Shown: positions 34,384 through 44,466, numbered from the stretch's first letter. The stretch: DNA of 64,000 nt from Sinorhizobium sojae CCBAU 05684 (GCF_002288525.1 NZ_CP023068.1:434001-498000); one strand, 5' to 3'. Made by a program: numbers and translations. The notes: a model not told the origin generated them from the letters alone.

Positions 34384-36102
34384 TCAGAGCGCGAGCTGCC
34401 ATAGGCGGGCGGCTGCGACATTACCGTGGCGCGCAATGAGGCGGGCCGAGCGGATGCTTTCGAAACCGGGCAGGCGTTTCGTGCCCGTCCAGCGGCCATT
34501 GTCCGCAAAAATCTCGATCGAGCCCATGTCGAGGAAGATGCGAAGCGTCGAGGGCCGAGCGCCGGCGGCGATGTAGCGGGGCGGAAACTTGCCCTCAGGC
34601 GCGTCATAGAGGATGCTCAGGCCCTGCTCGTCGACCCGGAGGCCAAGTTCGACTTCGGGGTGGTCGAATTCGAGATCGAAGGCAGCGCCCGGTGCCGGAA
34701 GATCGATGACGATCTCGACGGCTCCATTGCCGAGATCCACCGTCTCGCCGGAGAACAGTCGGTGATCGTCGATGAGTTGCCGGCGCAGGCTCTCGGCGCT
34801 CGCGACCGGCGGTGTCCGCAGCGTGCCGTCTTCGAGCAGGAGACGGCGTGGTAGCGTCATCGCCGTCGGGAAATCGGTCCTCTTCGAGATATCCGTCCAG
34901 TTGGCGAGCCAAGCGATGCCGACGGGGCCGCCATGATCGACGAAGGCCTGGAAGGCGTAGGCATCCGTGCCGAAATCCAGTTCCTGCTCGAATTCCTTAT
35001 CGAAGTTCCGGCCGTCGAACCGGCCGACTGTCGCGAGCGTCAGGTTGCGCCTGCCGGTCGCCGGATCACGGCTGGTGAGCAGCCCGAAAATCAGCGCCCA
35101 GCGGGTTCGCGGATCGTCGGCCGCCCCGTCCAGCGGTACGATGCAGGGACATTCGGCAGCCGTCATCCCGAAACGGTCCTCGCGGTGGAGAATGCCGAGG
35201 TAAGTCCAGCCGGCGGCCGCATCCGGATCAGCAGTCTCGTAAAGCAGGACGACGCCCCCCGCATGGTCGCGGCTGCCGACGAGCATCTTCCAGCGGCCAT
35301 CAGGGCCCTCGAACACATAAGGGTCGCGGAAATCGAGGGTCAGGTCCAGGCCCGCCGGGCGCTCGGCAAGAACGAGTTCGGCCGGGCCGGCGGTCACCAG
35401 GTCGTCGCTGACCGCGGTCAATTGGATCTGTTCCTCGGGCTCACGGTCCTTGACCTGTTCGGTGAAGAAGACGCGGATGCCTGGCGCTTCTCCGGAACGC
35501 CGAATGGCCGAACCGGAAAAGGCGCCGCCCCGTCCGTCGGCTCGTGTTGAAAGCTCCGCCGAGGGAAAGAGGAAGACCGGCAGGTGTCGCCAGTGCAAAA
35601 AGTCGTCGGAAATCGCATGGCCCCAATGCATGGTGTTCCAGCGGAGGCTGTGCGGGTAGTGCTGATAGAAGAGATGGACCTGGTCGCCGAAGCGGCCGAA
35701 GCCGTTCGGATCGTTCATCCAGCCGAAGGGCGGGCGGAAATGATAGCTGCCGGGAGCGGCGGGCGGCGCATTGGCCTCTCCGCTCAAGAGCACACGGATG
35801 CCCTGTTCCAGGACGTCCGCTTCCGAGAAGGCATAGACGACGGAGAGGGTCGTCGTGGTTGCGTCGTAGGCCAGTACGGTCTCGCCGCCATCCTCAACGA
35901 CCAACGTCCCGTGTTCGAATTCCTCGGCATTTCGGGCGGTGAAGCGGCCGATCACCTTTCCGTCCCGGCTGGCCGTCATCTCGGCCGGCGTTTCGGCCTC
36001 GGCTGCCTTCAGCCACGCATGGATGATGGCTCCAGCGGGAAGGTCGGCGTTCAGCGTTTTCAGGCTGCCGACAAGGACAGGGGGGCTTGCATGGCTTGTC
36101 AT
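34384..36102 (-). CDS. Glycoside hydrolase family 32 (beta-fructosidase)
   Basis: A 572-residue GH32 enzyme hydrolysing beta-fructosides such as sucrose, inulin- or levan-type oligosaccharides. The three catalytic elements are present: W-M-N-D-P-N-G with nucleophile Asp131, R-D-P with Asp260, and E-C with acid/base Glu317. A C-terminal beta-sandwich follows (about 435-572). Residues 1-120 form an extra N-terminal region that I do not recognise. No signal peptide, so it acts in the cytoplasm on sugar imported by the co-encoded ABC transporter. It starts 3 bases after the permease stop. Confidence 0.9.
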   Translation of the reverse strand: MTSHASPPVLVGSLKTLNADLPAGAIIHAWLKAAEAETPAEMTASRDGKVIGRFTARNAEEFEHGTLVVEDGGETVLAYDATTTTLSVVYAFSEADVLEQGIRVLLSGEANAPPAAPGSYHFRPPFGWMNDPNGFGRFGDQVHLFYQHYPHSLRWNTMHWGHAISDDFLHWRHLPVFLFPSAELSTRADGRGGAFSGSAIRRSGEAPGIRVFFTEQVKDREPEEQIQLTAVSDDLVTAGPAELVLAERPAGLDLTLDFRDPYVFEGPDGRWKMLVGSRDHAGGVVLLYETADPDAAAGWTYLGILHREDRFGMTAAECPCIVPLDGAADDPRTRWALIFGLLTSRDPATGRRNLTLATVGRFDGRNFDKEFEQELDFGTDAYAFQAFVDHGGPVGIAWLANWTDISKRTDFPTAMTLPRRLLLEDGTLRTPPVASAESLRRQLIDDHRLFSGETVDLGNGAVEIVIDLPAPGAAFDLEFDHPEVELGLRVDEQGLSILYDAPEGKFPPRYIAAGARPSTLRIFLDMGSIEIFADNGRWTGTKRLPGFESIRSARLIARHGNVAAARLWQLAL

Positions 36103-36105
36103 TGA

Positions 36106-36999
36106 TCAACCTTTCACGGCGGAGCCAACGAAGGAGCTTACGAACCAGCGCTGGAAGGCGATATAAAGGGCGAGGATCGGGATCATCATCAGGACGGAGG
36201 CGGCCATGGCGCGATCCCAATAGATGCTGTCCTGACCGAAGAAGGTGGCGATGGCGACGGCGATCGGCCGGGCATAATCGGTCTGCGTCACGAGAATCGG
36301 CCAGAGATATTGATTCCAGGCCTCGATCCCCATCAGGATCGACACCGTCGCCAGCGCCGGCAGGCTGAGGGGCAGGAAAATCGACCGGTAGATGCGGAAG
36401 ACCGAGGCGCCGTCGATCTGAGCGGCTTCGAAAAGCTCCTTCGGCAGTTGCGCGAAAAACTGGTAGAACAGGTAAATGTAGAGCGGGCTTGCAACCCAGG
36501 GAACGATCTGCACTGCGAATGTGTCCGTGATGCCGGCGCGCGACACCATGATGACGAGCGGCATGATGATACTCTCCTGAGGGATCACGTAGAGCGCGAT
36601 TACCAGTGACAGGATCAGCGCGCGGCCGCGCAGCGAACCCCAGGCGAGCACGAATCCAGCCATGGAATTGACGACGAGGCCGAAGCCGACCGTGCCCGCC
36701 AGGATGATCAGCGAGTTCATGAGATAGCGGCCGAAGGCAAGTTGACCGGAGAAATTGCCGACCTCCATGAAGTTCGACAGCGTGGGGTCGGATACCCAGA
36801 AGGCGCGGAAACTACCCATGTCTGCCAGAATCTGGAAGCGATCGTCCTTGAGGCTCGCCACGAACAACATCAGGAGCGGCGAAACGATCACAAGGGCAAT
36901 GACGAGTATGCAGGCGGTTTGCACGATGCGCAGCGAACCGATCCCGGATGGCGCGCGCTTTACTTCCAGCTGTGCTGTGGAAAGAACGAGATCAGACAT
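36106..36999 (-). CDS. Sugar ABC transporter permease (MalG type)
   Basis: A 297-residue permease with six transmembrane helices and the coupling motif E-A-A-Q-I-D-G-A-S-V-F-R-I-Y-R-S-I-F-L-P (EAA loop, about residues 191-210). It overlaps the other permease gene by 8 bases. Together they form the channel for the imported fructoside. Confidence 0.92.
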   Translation of the reverse strand: MSDLVLSTAQLEVKRAPSGIGSLRIVQTACILVIALVIVSPLLMLFVASLKDDRFQILADMGSFRAFWVSDPTLSNFMEVGNFSGQLAFGRYLMNSLIILAGTVGFGLVVNSMAGFVLAWGSLRGRALILSLVIALYVIPQESIIMPLVIMVSRAGITDTFAVQIVPWVASPLYIYLFYQFFAQLPKELFEAAQIDGASVFRIYRSIFLPLSLPALATVSILMGIEAWNQYLWPILVTQTDYARPIAVAIATFFGQDSIYWDRAMAASVLMMIPILALYIAFQRWFVSSFVGSAVKG

Positions 37000-37933
37000 C
37001 GTAACGCCTCAGGAGTTGGCGCTGCAGGAGCGCGATGACGAGGACGATCAGGAAGAGAATGACCGAGACGGCCGAGGCATGCCCGAGCTTCTGCTCTTCG
37101 AAGCCGGAGCGCACCATGTAGTGCACCACGGTTTCGGTGCTGCTCTTCGGACCGCCCTGGGTCAGGATTGCGACCTGTGTATAGAGCTTGAAGGCCTGAA
37201 TGGTGGTGATGACCAGAACGAAGACATGTGTTGGCCTGAGCCCCGGCATGGTGACGTGCCAGAAGCGCTGGAAGGCGTTGGCGCCGTCGATGCGGGCGGC
37301 ATCGTAGAGCTCATCCGGAATGCCCTGCAGGCCGGCGAGGTAGACGATCATCTGGAAGCCGTATGCCTGCCAGGCGGAAAGAAGCACGATCGAGAACATC
37401 GCCCAATCGGGATCGCCGAGCCAATCGACGGGCTGAATGCTGCCGCCGGAGAGGAAGCCGATCACCTGGTTGAGCGGTCCTGTCGGGTACTGGAAGAGCG
37501 TGCCCCAGATGACGCAGACGACCACCATCGAGGTGATGGCGGGCAAGAAGAAGAGCCCGCGGAAGAAATTGCGGAACGGCAGCTTCTGGTGCAAGAGCAA
37601 TGCCGTGGCAAATGCCAGTCCGCACTGGATCGGCAGTATCCATAAGGTGAAGCGCGAGACGTTCCAGAGCGATGTCCAGAAGAGATCGTCCCGCAGAATG
37701 CGCAGGAAGTTATTGAAACCGATGAAGCGGACGGGCGTCGGACGCGGTACAAGCGGCTGGTTGGTCATTGCCGTCCAGAATGACAGGAGGAACGGCACGA
37801 TCAGGAAGATCGTCAGGAGGATCACCGCCGGCGCGAGCATTCCTATCTCCTGGTACAGCCGGCTCTTGTCCCGGCGCGAAGCAGGACGCGCCGCAGCCAT
37901 AGTTGTCGGCAGCGCCGATTGCTGCAAGGTCAT
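36992..37933 (-). CDS. Sugar ABC transporter permease (MalF type)
   Basis: A 313-residue permease with six transmembrane helices and EAA loop D-A-A-R-I-D-G-A-N-A-F-Q-R-F-W-H-V-T-M-P. GGAGGAG lies before the ATG. Partner of the MalG-type permease. Confidence 0.92.
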   Translation of the reverse strand: MTLQQSALPTTMAAARPASRRDKSRLYQEIGMLAPAVILLTIFLIVPFLLSFWTAMTNQPLVPRPTPVRFIGFNNFLRILRDDLFWTSLWNVSRFTLWILPIQCGLAFATALLLHQKLPFRNFFRGLFFLPAITSMVVVCVIWGTLFQYPTGPLNQVIGFLSGGSIQPVDWLGDPDWAMFSIVLLSAWQAYGFQMIVYLAGLQGIPDELYDAARIDGANAFQRFWHVTMPGLRPTHVFVLVITTIQAFKLYTQVAILTQGGPKSSTETVVHYMVRSGFEEQKLGHASAVSVILFLIVLVIALLQRQLLRRYDV

Positions 37934-38032
37934 GATCTCCTCCTCTTTGGGTCGCGTTCAGTGCCGACAGCCGTATCGCGGCCCTCGGCTATGCCCCGCG
38001 GCATTGACGCCGCGGGACTGCGGCCATGCGCG

Positions 38033-39322
38033 TTACTGCTGCTCGTCGAAGGGCGGATAGCCGTCGTTGTCTTCGATGTCCTCGTCGATCTTCTCTGCCG
38101 CGGCCGAGAGCGCGGCCTTGACATCACCGCCATTGAAGATCTCGTCGACGGCGCCCATGAAGGCCGAAGTGATGATCGGATAGGCTGGGTGCGGCGGCCG
38201 CGCGACCGCGGTCTTCGACGCCTGCTCGAATGCCACAGCCATCGGGCCGCCGGTGTCGTAGAGCGGTGAATCGGCGGCGAAGCTCTTCAGGCCGGGATAC
38301 GCGGAATCGTCCCGGGCATAGTCGCGAAATTGTTTGTCCTTCAGCATGAAACTGATGAATTTTCCCGCGACCTCCGGATTCTCCGAAGCGGTAGTGATGC
38401 CCCAGATCCAGGTTCCGTTCGGGCTTGCGCCCTGCGGTCCGAATTTCGGCAGCGGCATTACCACGACGTCATCCTTCATTGAGGCGGCGGCCTCGGCATA
38501 GAACCAGTGGCCACCCATCGCCAGGGCGGCGGGATGCCCCTCGGCGAAGAACTGGTTGGTGCCCGAGGATTGCGGCACGACCCAGCCATTCTTTACCCAT
38601 GTCTGCATCATCGTCATCGCTTCGACGCAGGCGTCGCTGTCAAGCGTTCCGACGGATTTCCAGGTCTCGCGATCGATGAGGTCGCAACCTGCCGACTGCA
38701 GGATCGGACCATAGGCATAGGTGATCCACTCGGTCTTGATGCCATAGCCGCGGAAAGTGTCGATCGGCCATTTTACGCCGTCGAGCTTGGAGAGTTTCTC
38801 GAGATAACCTTCGAACTCCTCGCGTGTCCACGCGTCGTCCACTCCCTTCGGGATGCGGGCGCCGATTGCATCCAGATATTTTCGGTTGCCGTAGAGGACG
38901 ACGGAAGAGTCAGTGAGCCCGACGGCGTAGAGATCCTTGTCTGCCGGATACGTGCCCTGTGCGATGTTGGACTCGGTCATGTCGTCGAGGACGTCCTGAT
39001 CGATCAGCGGCTTGATCGGCTGCAGGTAACCGGACCAGACGTAGTTCGCGAGGAACGGTGCGTCGAGTTCCATGATGTCCGGTAACTGCTTGGCCATGAC
39101 CGCGGCGCTGAACTTCTCGTTGTAGGCGTCATGCGGCGCGTAAATGAGCTCGATGTCCACATCCGGATTGGCCGCCTCGAACCGCTTGGCGACATCCCCA
39201 TAGGTTGCGACCCAGCCGGGATCGCCTTGATGCATCACATGGATCACCGTCTTCGCCTCTGCAAAGCCGCCAAGCGCGGCGGATGCCATCAGCAGTGAAA
39301 GTAATCGTTTACCCATCTTCAT
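38033..39322 (-). CDS. Sugar ABC transporter substrate-binding protein
   Basis: A 429-residue periplasmic binding protein of the MalE/family 1 type, with a signal peptide (about residues 1-23, ending F-A-E-A). Features include A-K-R-F-E-A-A-N-P-D-V-D near the N-terminus and G-T-W-I-W-G-I-T-T in the second lobe. GGAGGAGAG precedes the ATG. First structural gene after the LacI regulator. Ligand is presumably a fructoside, judged from the GH32 enzyme. Confidence 0.92.
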   Translation of the reverse strand: MKMGKRLLSLLMASAALGGFAEAKTVIHVMHQGDPGWVATYGDVAKRFEAANPDVDIELIYAPHDAYNEKFSAAVMAKQLPDIMELDAPFLANYVWSGYLQPIKPLIDQDVLDDMTESNIAQGTYPADKDLYAVGLTDSSVVLYGNRKYLDAIGARIPKGVDDAWTREEFEGYLEKLSKLDGVKWPIDTFRGYGIKTEWITYAYGPILQSAGCDLIDRETWKSVGTLDSDACVEAMTMMQTWVKNGWVVPQSSGTNQFFAEGHPAALAMGGHWFYAEAAASMKDDVVVMPLPKFGPQGASPNGTWIWGITTASENPEVAGKFISFMLKDKQFRDYARDDSAYPGLKSFAADSPLYDTGGPMAVAFEQASKTAVARPPHPAYPIITSAFMGAVDEIFNGGDVKAALSAAAEKIDEDIEDNDGYPPFDEQQ

Positions 39323-39360
39323 CTCTCCTCCTCAACAGGTCTTCACGCTGCAAATGAAAA

Positions 39361-40365
39361 TTAGACTGATGCTCGCTCCACCAATTGGAATGGCAGCTTG
39401 CGCACCTCCCCCGGCGACGGATCGCCGGAAAGCAGGATACCGGCAGCCTGGCGGCCCATGGCGCGATGCGGCAAGGCCATGGTCGTCAAGGGCGGGTCGA
39501 GGCGTGAGGCGATGTCTACCTGATTGTCGAAACTGGCGACGGCGACGTCGTCCGGAATCTCTGCGCCGACCCGACGCAGCGCCGCATAAACCTCCATGGC
39601 CACGCGGTCGTTGCCGCAAAGGATTGCATCGGGCGGATTGGGGCCGCCCATCAGTTCGGTGACATGGGAAAGGACGAGGCTCGGCGCTCTGTCACTGTAG
39701 ACGCCACGGCGGACGGCAGGCAATACGCGCGCGCAACCGCTATCGAGCCCGGCTTCGGTCATTGCACGTCGGAAGCCCGCCTCGCGCAATTCGCCGGCAA
39801 GCAGGCCAGGCAGGTTGATGAAGACGATGTTGCGGCGGCCGGCATCGATCAAATAGCCGGTGATCTCCTGTGCGGCGCCGACCTCGTCCGGCACCAGCGA
39901 AGTCACGCGATCATTAGCCTCGCGGCAATTGATCATCACGCCGACGGCGTCCGCAAACTCCTCCGGCAAAGACACGGTCTTGTGGTACATGGCGGCGTAA
40001 GCGATCGCACGCGGGCGGAAGCGGCGCACTTCCTCCAGTACAGAGGCCACGTCCCGGCGGCCGCTCAGCGTCATTGCGAAGACAGCCATATCCGATGCTC
40101 GCGCTGCGCCGTCGAGGCCGCGGATGATTTCGGTGGCAAAGGGTGAGGTGATCAAGTCATCGGCGACGACGCCGATCAGAGGCATCCAGCCCTGGCGCAT
40201 GCTGCGGGCCGCAAGATTCGTGACATAGCCGAGCTCCTCGGCGATCTCCTTGATGCGTTGCCGCGTCTCAACGGACATGCGTGCCGATCCGCCATGCAGG
40301 GCGCCGGACACCGTCTTGACGGAAACGCCCGCGCGCTTGGCTATGTCGGTCAATGAGGATGTCAC
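39361..40365 (-). CDS. LacI family transcriptional regulator
   Basis: A 334-residue repressor. The LacI helix-turn-helix (T-D-I-A-K-R-A-G-V-S-V-K-T-V-S-G-A-L, residues 6-23) and hinge are followed by a periplasmic-binding-like effector domain. Start is GTG with AGGA 8 bases before. It is the first gene of the fructoside operon, 38 bases ahead of the binding protein, and should repress it in the absence of sugar. Confidence 0.93.
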   Translation of the reverse strand: MTSSLTDIAKRAGVSVKTVSGALHGGSARMSVETRQRIKEIAEELGYVTNLAARSMRQGWMPLIGVVADDLITSPFATEIIRGLDGAARASDMAVFAMTLSGRRDVASVLEEVRRFRPRAIAYAAMYHKTVSLPEEFADAVGVMINCREANDRVTSLVPDEVGAAQEITGYLIDAGRRNIVFINLPGLLAGELREAGFRRAMTEAGLDSGCARVLPAVRRGVYSDRAPSLVLSHVTELMGGPNPPDAILCGNDRVAMEVYAALRRVGAEIPDDVAVASFDNQVDIASRLDPPLTTMALPHRAMGRQAAGILLSGDPSPGEVRKLPFQLVERASV

Positions 40366-40701
40366 GGATGCTTCCTGGTGGGTTAACGTTTACTCATTGA
40401 ATATCATCGGCGGCGGATCAGTGTCAATCCCGCTGCGCGTCAGGTGGGCCGTTGACGCTCTGGAGAGGCAGCCAGCGTCTCTCGCTGGACGTGCGGGTGG
40501 CGCGGACGGCATTGGCGGAGCGACGCACTATTGCGGCGGCGATGCAACTTTTGCGGCAGGCTCCGAGGCCATCTCTTACACTTTCTGCCGTTCTGGCCTA
40601 TATTAGGGATGCCGAATTTCGACGAAAGGTAGCGGCATCGAAAAGCGCGATGCCGCGCTGGCGTCGCTCCACGCGACGAGACCATGAGGCTTTGACGGCG
40701 C
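40366..40701. other. Divergent intergenic region with LacI operator
   Basis: A 336-base gap between the LacI operon and the plus-strand NfeD gene. Besides the operator-like site at 40383, I see no convincing gene or terminator. The open frames crossing it (40250-40606, 40440-40721) look like shadows. Confidence 0.4.
40383..40392. promoter_or_regulatory. Candidate LacI-family operator
   Basis: TTAACGTTTA, a near-palindrome around a central CG as in many LacI-family operators, 18 bases before the regulator GTG. Position fits autorepression of the whole operon. Confidence 0.5.
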
Positions 40702-42078
40702 ATGTCCCGAATCCTCGCCATGGTGATGTTGTTCCTCGCGGTGCTTTCGCTGCCGACTCCCCCTGTGCCCGCGCAAGAGCGTGTCGCTCTCGTCCTGCAT
40801 GTGGACGGTGCAATCGGCCCTGCGACGGCGGAATATGTAACGAAGGGCCTTCAACGTGCCCGTGAACGGGGCGTCGCACTGGTCGTTCTACAGATGGACA
40901 CGCCGGGCGGTCTCGACACCTCCATGCGTGAGATCATTCGTGCAATCCTTGATTCCTCCGTTCCCGTCGCGAGCTTCGTCGCGCCAAGCGGGGCGAGGGC
41001 GGCAAGCGCCGGGACCTACATACTCTATGCGAGCCATGTGGCTGCGATGGCGCCGGGGACCAATCTTGGCGCTGCCACGCCGATCGCCATTGGCGGAGGG
41101 CTGTTCGGTGGAGACGAGGGGGATAAGGAAACGTCCGATGATGCAGACGAGCAGGGTGCGGACAAGCGCCCCGCCAATGCCGCCGAAGCTAAGCTCCTCA
41201 ACGATGCGATAGCCTATATTCGTGGGCTCGCGGAGCTGCGCGGCCGAAACGTCGACTGGGCGGAGCGTGCCGTACGGGAAGCGGCAAGCCTATCCTCGGC
41301 AGCGGCGGCACGGGAGAATGTCGTCGATTTCGTCGCTCCCACCGTCGAGGACCTTTTGAGGCAATCCCACGGTCGCACGGTCCGCGTCGCCCAGACAGAT
41401 GTCCGGCTCGATACGGCGAACCTTGCGGTCGAGGATTTGGCACCCGACTGGCGGACCCGCTTGCTCTCCGTGATCACAAACCCGAACGTTGCCCTCCTGC
41501 TTATGATCGTCGGCATATATGGGCTGATTTTTGAATTCCTGTCGCCCGGAACGATGGTGCCGGGCACGATCGGCGGCATCAGCCTGCTGCTCGGCCTTTA
41601 CGCGCTTGCCGTGCTGCCGGTGAGCTATGCCGGCATCGGGCTTATCGTGCTCGGGAGCGGGCTGCTGGTCGGCGAGGCACATTCGCCGTCCTTCGGCGTG
41701 CTCGGAATCGGCGGCGGGATCGCTCTCGTGCTCGGTGCTGCCATCCTGTTCGATACCGACGTGCCGGGGCTGCAGGTGTCCTGGCCGGTTCTGGGCGGCG
41801 TCGCGATCGCAAGCCTCGCATTCAGTTTGATCGTTGCGCGCCTCGCCTACCTCTCCCACCGGCACGAGGTCGTCACCGGTTCGGAAGAGATGATCGGCTT
41901 GTCCGGCAAGGTCGACAGCTGGGCGGGAGCCGCCGGTTACGTCATCACCCATGGCGAGCGCTGGAAGGCGGTCAGTACCGAGCCGCTCGATCCGGGCGAG
42001 GAAATCAAGGTCGTTGGCCGGGACGGGCTGACGCTCAAGGTCGTGCGCCATGCGCAAGGCGGTTGGAGCGGGGGGTAA
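40702..42078 (+). CDS. NfeD family protein with ClpP-like serine protease domain
   Basis: A 458-residue long-form NfeD protein. Signal peptide (residues 1-25), then a ClpP/crotonase-like periplasmic protease domain (about 28-215) with M-D-T-P-G-G-L-D and the nucleophile region P-S-G-A-R-A-A-S-A-G-T-Y. Four or five transmembrane helices (about 255-385) follow, then a C-terminal OB-fold NfeD domain. Together with the slipin gene downstream it forms the conserved NfeD-stomatin pair, in which the protease cleaves the stomatin C-terminus. An 86-residue-range acidic insert (E-G-D-K-E-T-S-D-D-A-D-E) interrupts the protease domain. Confidence 0.9.
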   Translation: MSRILAMVMLFLAVLSLPTPPVPAQERVALVLHVDGAIGPATAEYVTKGLQRARERGVALVVLQMDTPGGLDTSMREIIRAILDSSVPVASFVAPSGARAASAGTYILYASHVAAMAPGTNLGAATPIAIGGGLFGGDEGDKETSDDADEQGADKRPANAAEAKLLNDAIAYIRGLAELRGRNVDWAERAVREAASLSSAAAARENVVDFVAPTVEDLLRQSHGRTVRVAQTDVRLDTANLAVEDLAPDWRTRLLSVITNPNVALLLMIVGIYGLIFEFLSPGTMVPGTIGGISLLLGLYALAVLPVSYAGIGLIVLGSGLLVGEAHSPSFGVLGIGGGIALVLGAAILFDTDVPGLQVSWPVLGGVAIASLAFSLIVARLAYLSHRHEVVTGSEEMIGLSGKVDSWAGAAGYVITHGERWKAVSTEPLDPGEEIKVVGRDGLTLKVVRHAQGGWSGG

Positions 42079-42189
42079 GGAAGAGCGTCTGCGGTAGGCC
42101 GCCCATCCCGCACCAATTCGTGCAGCCGGTCACGCTGGCAGTGAACCGGTTCGACCCTGGATCGCCGAAGCGGGAAGAGGAGGATGTCG

Positions 42190-42960
42190 ATGCCGTTGTT
42201 TGGAAGTCTCGCCCCAGTCGTGGCGGCGCTGTTTCTCCTGCTGATCGTCATCGCCTATGCGATCCGGATACTCAGGGAATACGAGCGCGGCGTCATCTTC
42301 ACGCTCGGCCGATTTACCGGCGTCAAGGGTCCGGGCCTCATCCTCCTCCTTCCCTATGTCCAACAGATGGTGAGGGTCGACTTGAGAACCCGCGTTCTCG
42401 ATGTCCCCAGCCAGGACGTCATTTCCCACGACAATGTTTCCGTCCGCGTCAGCGCCGTCATCTACTTCCGGGTGATCGATGCGGAAAAATCGACGATCCA
42501 GGTCGAGGATTTCATGGCGGCCACCAGCCAGCTCGCCCAGACGACCTTGCGTTCCGTGCTCGGCAAGCACGATCTCGACGAGATGCTTGCCGAACGCGAC
42601 CGGCTGAATGATGATATCCAGAAGATCCTCGACGTGCAGACCGATGCCTGGGGCGTCAAAGTGGCGACCGTCGAGATCAAACATGTGGACATCAACGAGT
42701 CGATGATCCGGGCAATCGCCCGCCAGGCGGAAGCCGAGCGGGAGCGCCGCGCCAAGGTCATTAATGCCGAGGGCGAGCAGCAGGCGGCGGCGAAATTGCT
42801 CGAGGCGGCGGTAATCCTTGCCCGGCAGCCCGAGGCGATGCAATTGCGCTATCTAAGCACGCTGAACGTCCTCGCCGGCGAGAAGAACTCGACCGTGATC
42901 TTCCCCTTCCCGATGGAGTTTGCCAGTATGTTTCCCAAGGCGGGGGGCCCTTCCGAATAG
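42190..42960 (+). CDS. Slipin (stomatin-like SPFH protein)
   Basis: A 256-residue slipin. One N-terminal membrane segment ([15 protein letters not shown]) is followed by the SPFH domain ([12 protein letters not shown] through about residue 175) and a coiled coil rich in Glu/Ala/Arg. An ATG at 42184 sits directly against the GAGGAGG site, so the ATG at 42190 is the better start. Partner and likely substrate of the NfeD protease 111 bases upstream. Confidence 0.92.
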   Translation: MPLFGSLAPVVAALFLLLIVIAYAIRILREYERGVIFTLGRFTGVKGPGLILLLPYVQQMVRVDLRTRVLDVPSQDVISHDNVSVRVSAVIYFRVIDAEKSTIQVEDFMAATSQLAQTTLRSVLGKHDLDEMLAERDRLNDDIQKILDVQTDAWGVKVATVEIKHVDINESMIRAIARQAEAERERRAKVINAEGEQQAAAKLLEAAVILARQPEAMQLRYLSTLNVLAGEKNSTVIFPFPMEFASMFPKAGGPSE

Positions 42961-43020
42961 TGCAATCGCAACTGCGCTTCAGGTTTCGATATCGGCCGTT
43001 CCCCCGGTGCCGACGGCGCT

Positions 43021-43034
43021 TTGACTTCGGTCAC
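43021..43034. promoter_or_regulatory. Weak FNR/FixK-like box
   Basis: TTGA-CTTCGG-TCAC differs from the TTGA-N6-TCAA core at the last base. It lies about 100 bases before the MgtC-like gene. Listed because of the better boxes nearby; low weight on its own. Confidence 0.25.
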
Positions 43035-43126
43035 TGCGGGTAGTCTGCGGAAGAGCCAGAATGTGTCGTCTGCAACGGGCATTGGTCTCGTCGTTGCGTT
43101 GTGCTGAAGAAGCTTCGGGCATATTG

Positions 43127-44377
43127 ATGGATCCGCTAATTCCGAGGATTGGCCTTGCTCTCGCCATTGGACTCCTGGTCGGCCTCGAACGCGGATGGCG
43201 CGAGCGCGATGCCCCGGGGGGCAGCCGCACGGCGGGGATCAGGACCTATGGCATTTCCGGGCTTCTTGGCGGCGTCTTCGGCGCTCTGGCGCGAGAGCAA
43301 GGCGGCGGCTTCATTTTTGCCGCCGGGTTTATCGGCTTTGCCCTCTGCTTCGCATGGTTCAAACTGCGCGAGGCCCGCCACGACGGGGATTTCAGCGTTA
43401 CCGGCGTCGTCGCCGCGCTTTGTGTATTCGCGCTCGGCGGATTGGCGGTTGCCGGCGACCACCGCGCGGCGGCGGCCGGCGGTGCTGCCGTTGCGGCTGT
43501 GCTTGGAAGCCGCGAGGTGCTTCACAAGCTTCTGAAGCGTCTGTCATGGATCGAGCTTCGTTCGGCGCTCGTGCTTTCGGTCATGACTGCGATCGGCCTG
43601 CCTCTGATGCCGGATCGCGCCATCGATCCGTGGGGCGGCTTCAATCCCTGGGAGATCTGGTCCTTTACCGTCCTCAGCGCCGCGATTTCTTTCATGGGCT
43701 ATATCGCCGTGCGCCTGTTCGGCGCGACGCGGGGGCTGCTCGTCAGCGGACTTGCCGGCGCACTTGTTTCGTCGACCGCAGTCACCGCGAGCTTAGGGCA
43801 GAAGGTCCGGAGCGGCGAGAGTGCAAGACCTTTGGCAGGCGCGGCGTGCCTGGCTGCCGTTGTATCGCTTGTGCGGACGCAGGTGATCGTTGCCGTCATT
43901 TCCCCGGCGGTCCTTCCACGGGTGGCGCCCGCAGTGTTTGCCGGCGCCGCTGTCTTCGCGCTCGTTGGTGCCGTATTGATGGGGCGTGGGTTAACGCCGA
44001 GTGGACGGGCGGTGAGCGCACGAAATCCCTTCGACCTCATGCCGCTGCTCATTTTCGCAACGCTTTTCGCGTTGACCGCGACCCTGGGAGCGGCTCTGGT
44101 GGTGCATATCGGCCACGAGAGTCTGATCGCCGTCTCGGCGCTGTCCGCAGCCTTCGACGTGGACGTCGCCGTCCTCAGCGCATTGCGGACAAGCAGCCAA
44201 TCCCTGCCGTCGAAGATCATCGGCGATGCAGTGCTCGCGGCCATTGCCGCCAATGCCGCAGGGCGGGTATTCGTCGCCGCAGTTTCCTCTGGTGCGGCCG
44301 CCTATTGGCTTCGGTTGGCCGTGGCCTCGGCTTTAGCGATCGGCGTCGGCTGGGCCCTCCGCTGGACAATCGGATGA
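43127..44377 (+). CDS. MgtC/SapB-DUF4010 family membrane protein
   Basis: A 416-residue polytopic membrane protein. The N-terminal MgtC-type unit (I-G-L-L-V-G-L-E-R-G-W-R, then R-T-A-G-I-R-T-Y-G-I-S-G-L-L-G-G) spans about residues 10-150; the remaining helices match DUF4010. The ATG at 43127 is chosen because the family N-terminus begins there. Members are annotated with Mg2+ or other ion homeostasis, but function is unproven. Confidence 0.88.
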   Translation: MDPLIPRIGLALAIGLLVGLERGWRERDAPGGSRTAGIRTYGISGLLGGVFGALAREQGGGFIFAAGFIGFALCFAWFKLREARHDGDFSVTGVVAALCVFALGGLAVAGDHRAAAAGGAAVAAVLGSREVLHKLLKRLSWIELRSALVLSVMTAIGLPLMPDRAIDPWGGFNPWEIWSFTVLSAAISFMGYIAVRLFGATRGLLVSGLAGALVSSTAVTASLGQKVRSGESARPLAGAACLAAVVSLVRTQVIVAVISPAVLPRVAPAVFAGAAVFALVGAVLMGRGLTPSGRAVSARNPFDLMPLLIFATLFALTATLGAALVVHIGHESLIAVSALSAAFDVDVAVLSALRTSSQSLPSKIIGDAVLAAIAANAAGRVFVAAVSSGAAAYWLRLAVASALAIGVGWALRWTIG

Positions 44378-44402
44378 GAGCAGCCGCGAGATTACTCAAA
44401 GT

Positions 44403-44442
44403 GCCGCGCGCCGCACGTCTATAGAAGCGCGCGGCGCTGTAG
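44403..44442. repeat. Palindromic intergenic repeat, RIME-like
   Basis: Arms GCCGCGCG (44403-44410) and CGCGCGGC (44428-44435); on the minus strand it begins CTACAGCGCCGCGCG, the same core as the repeats at 18005 and 49751. It lies between the convergent MgtC-like and phasin-like genes. Confidence 0.55.
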
Positions 44443-44466
44443 GGCGGTTCCGGATCCGGCTTTCCG

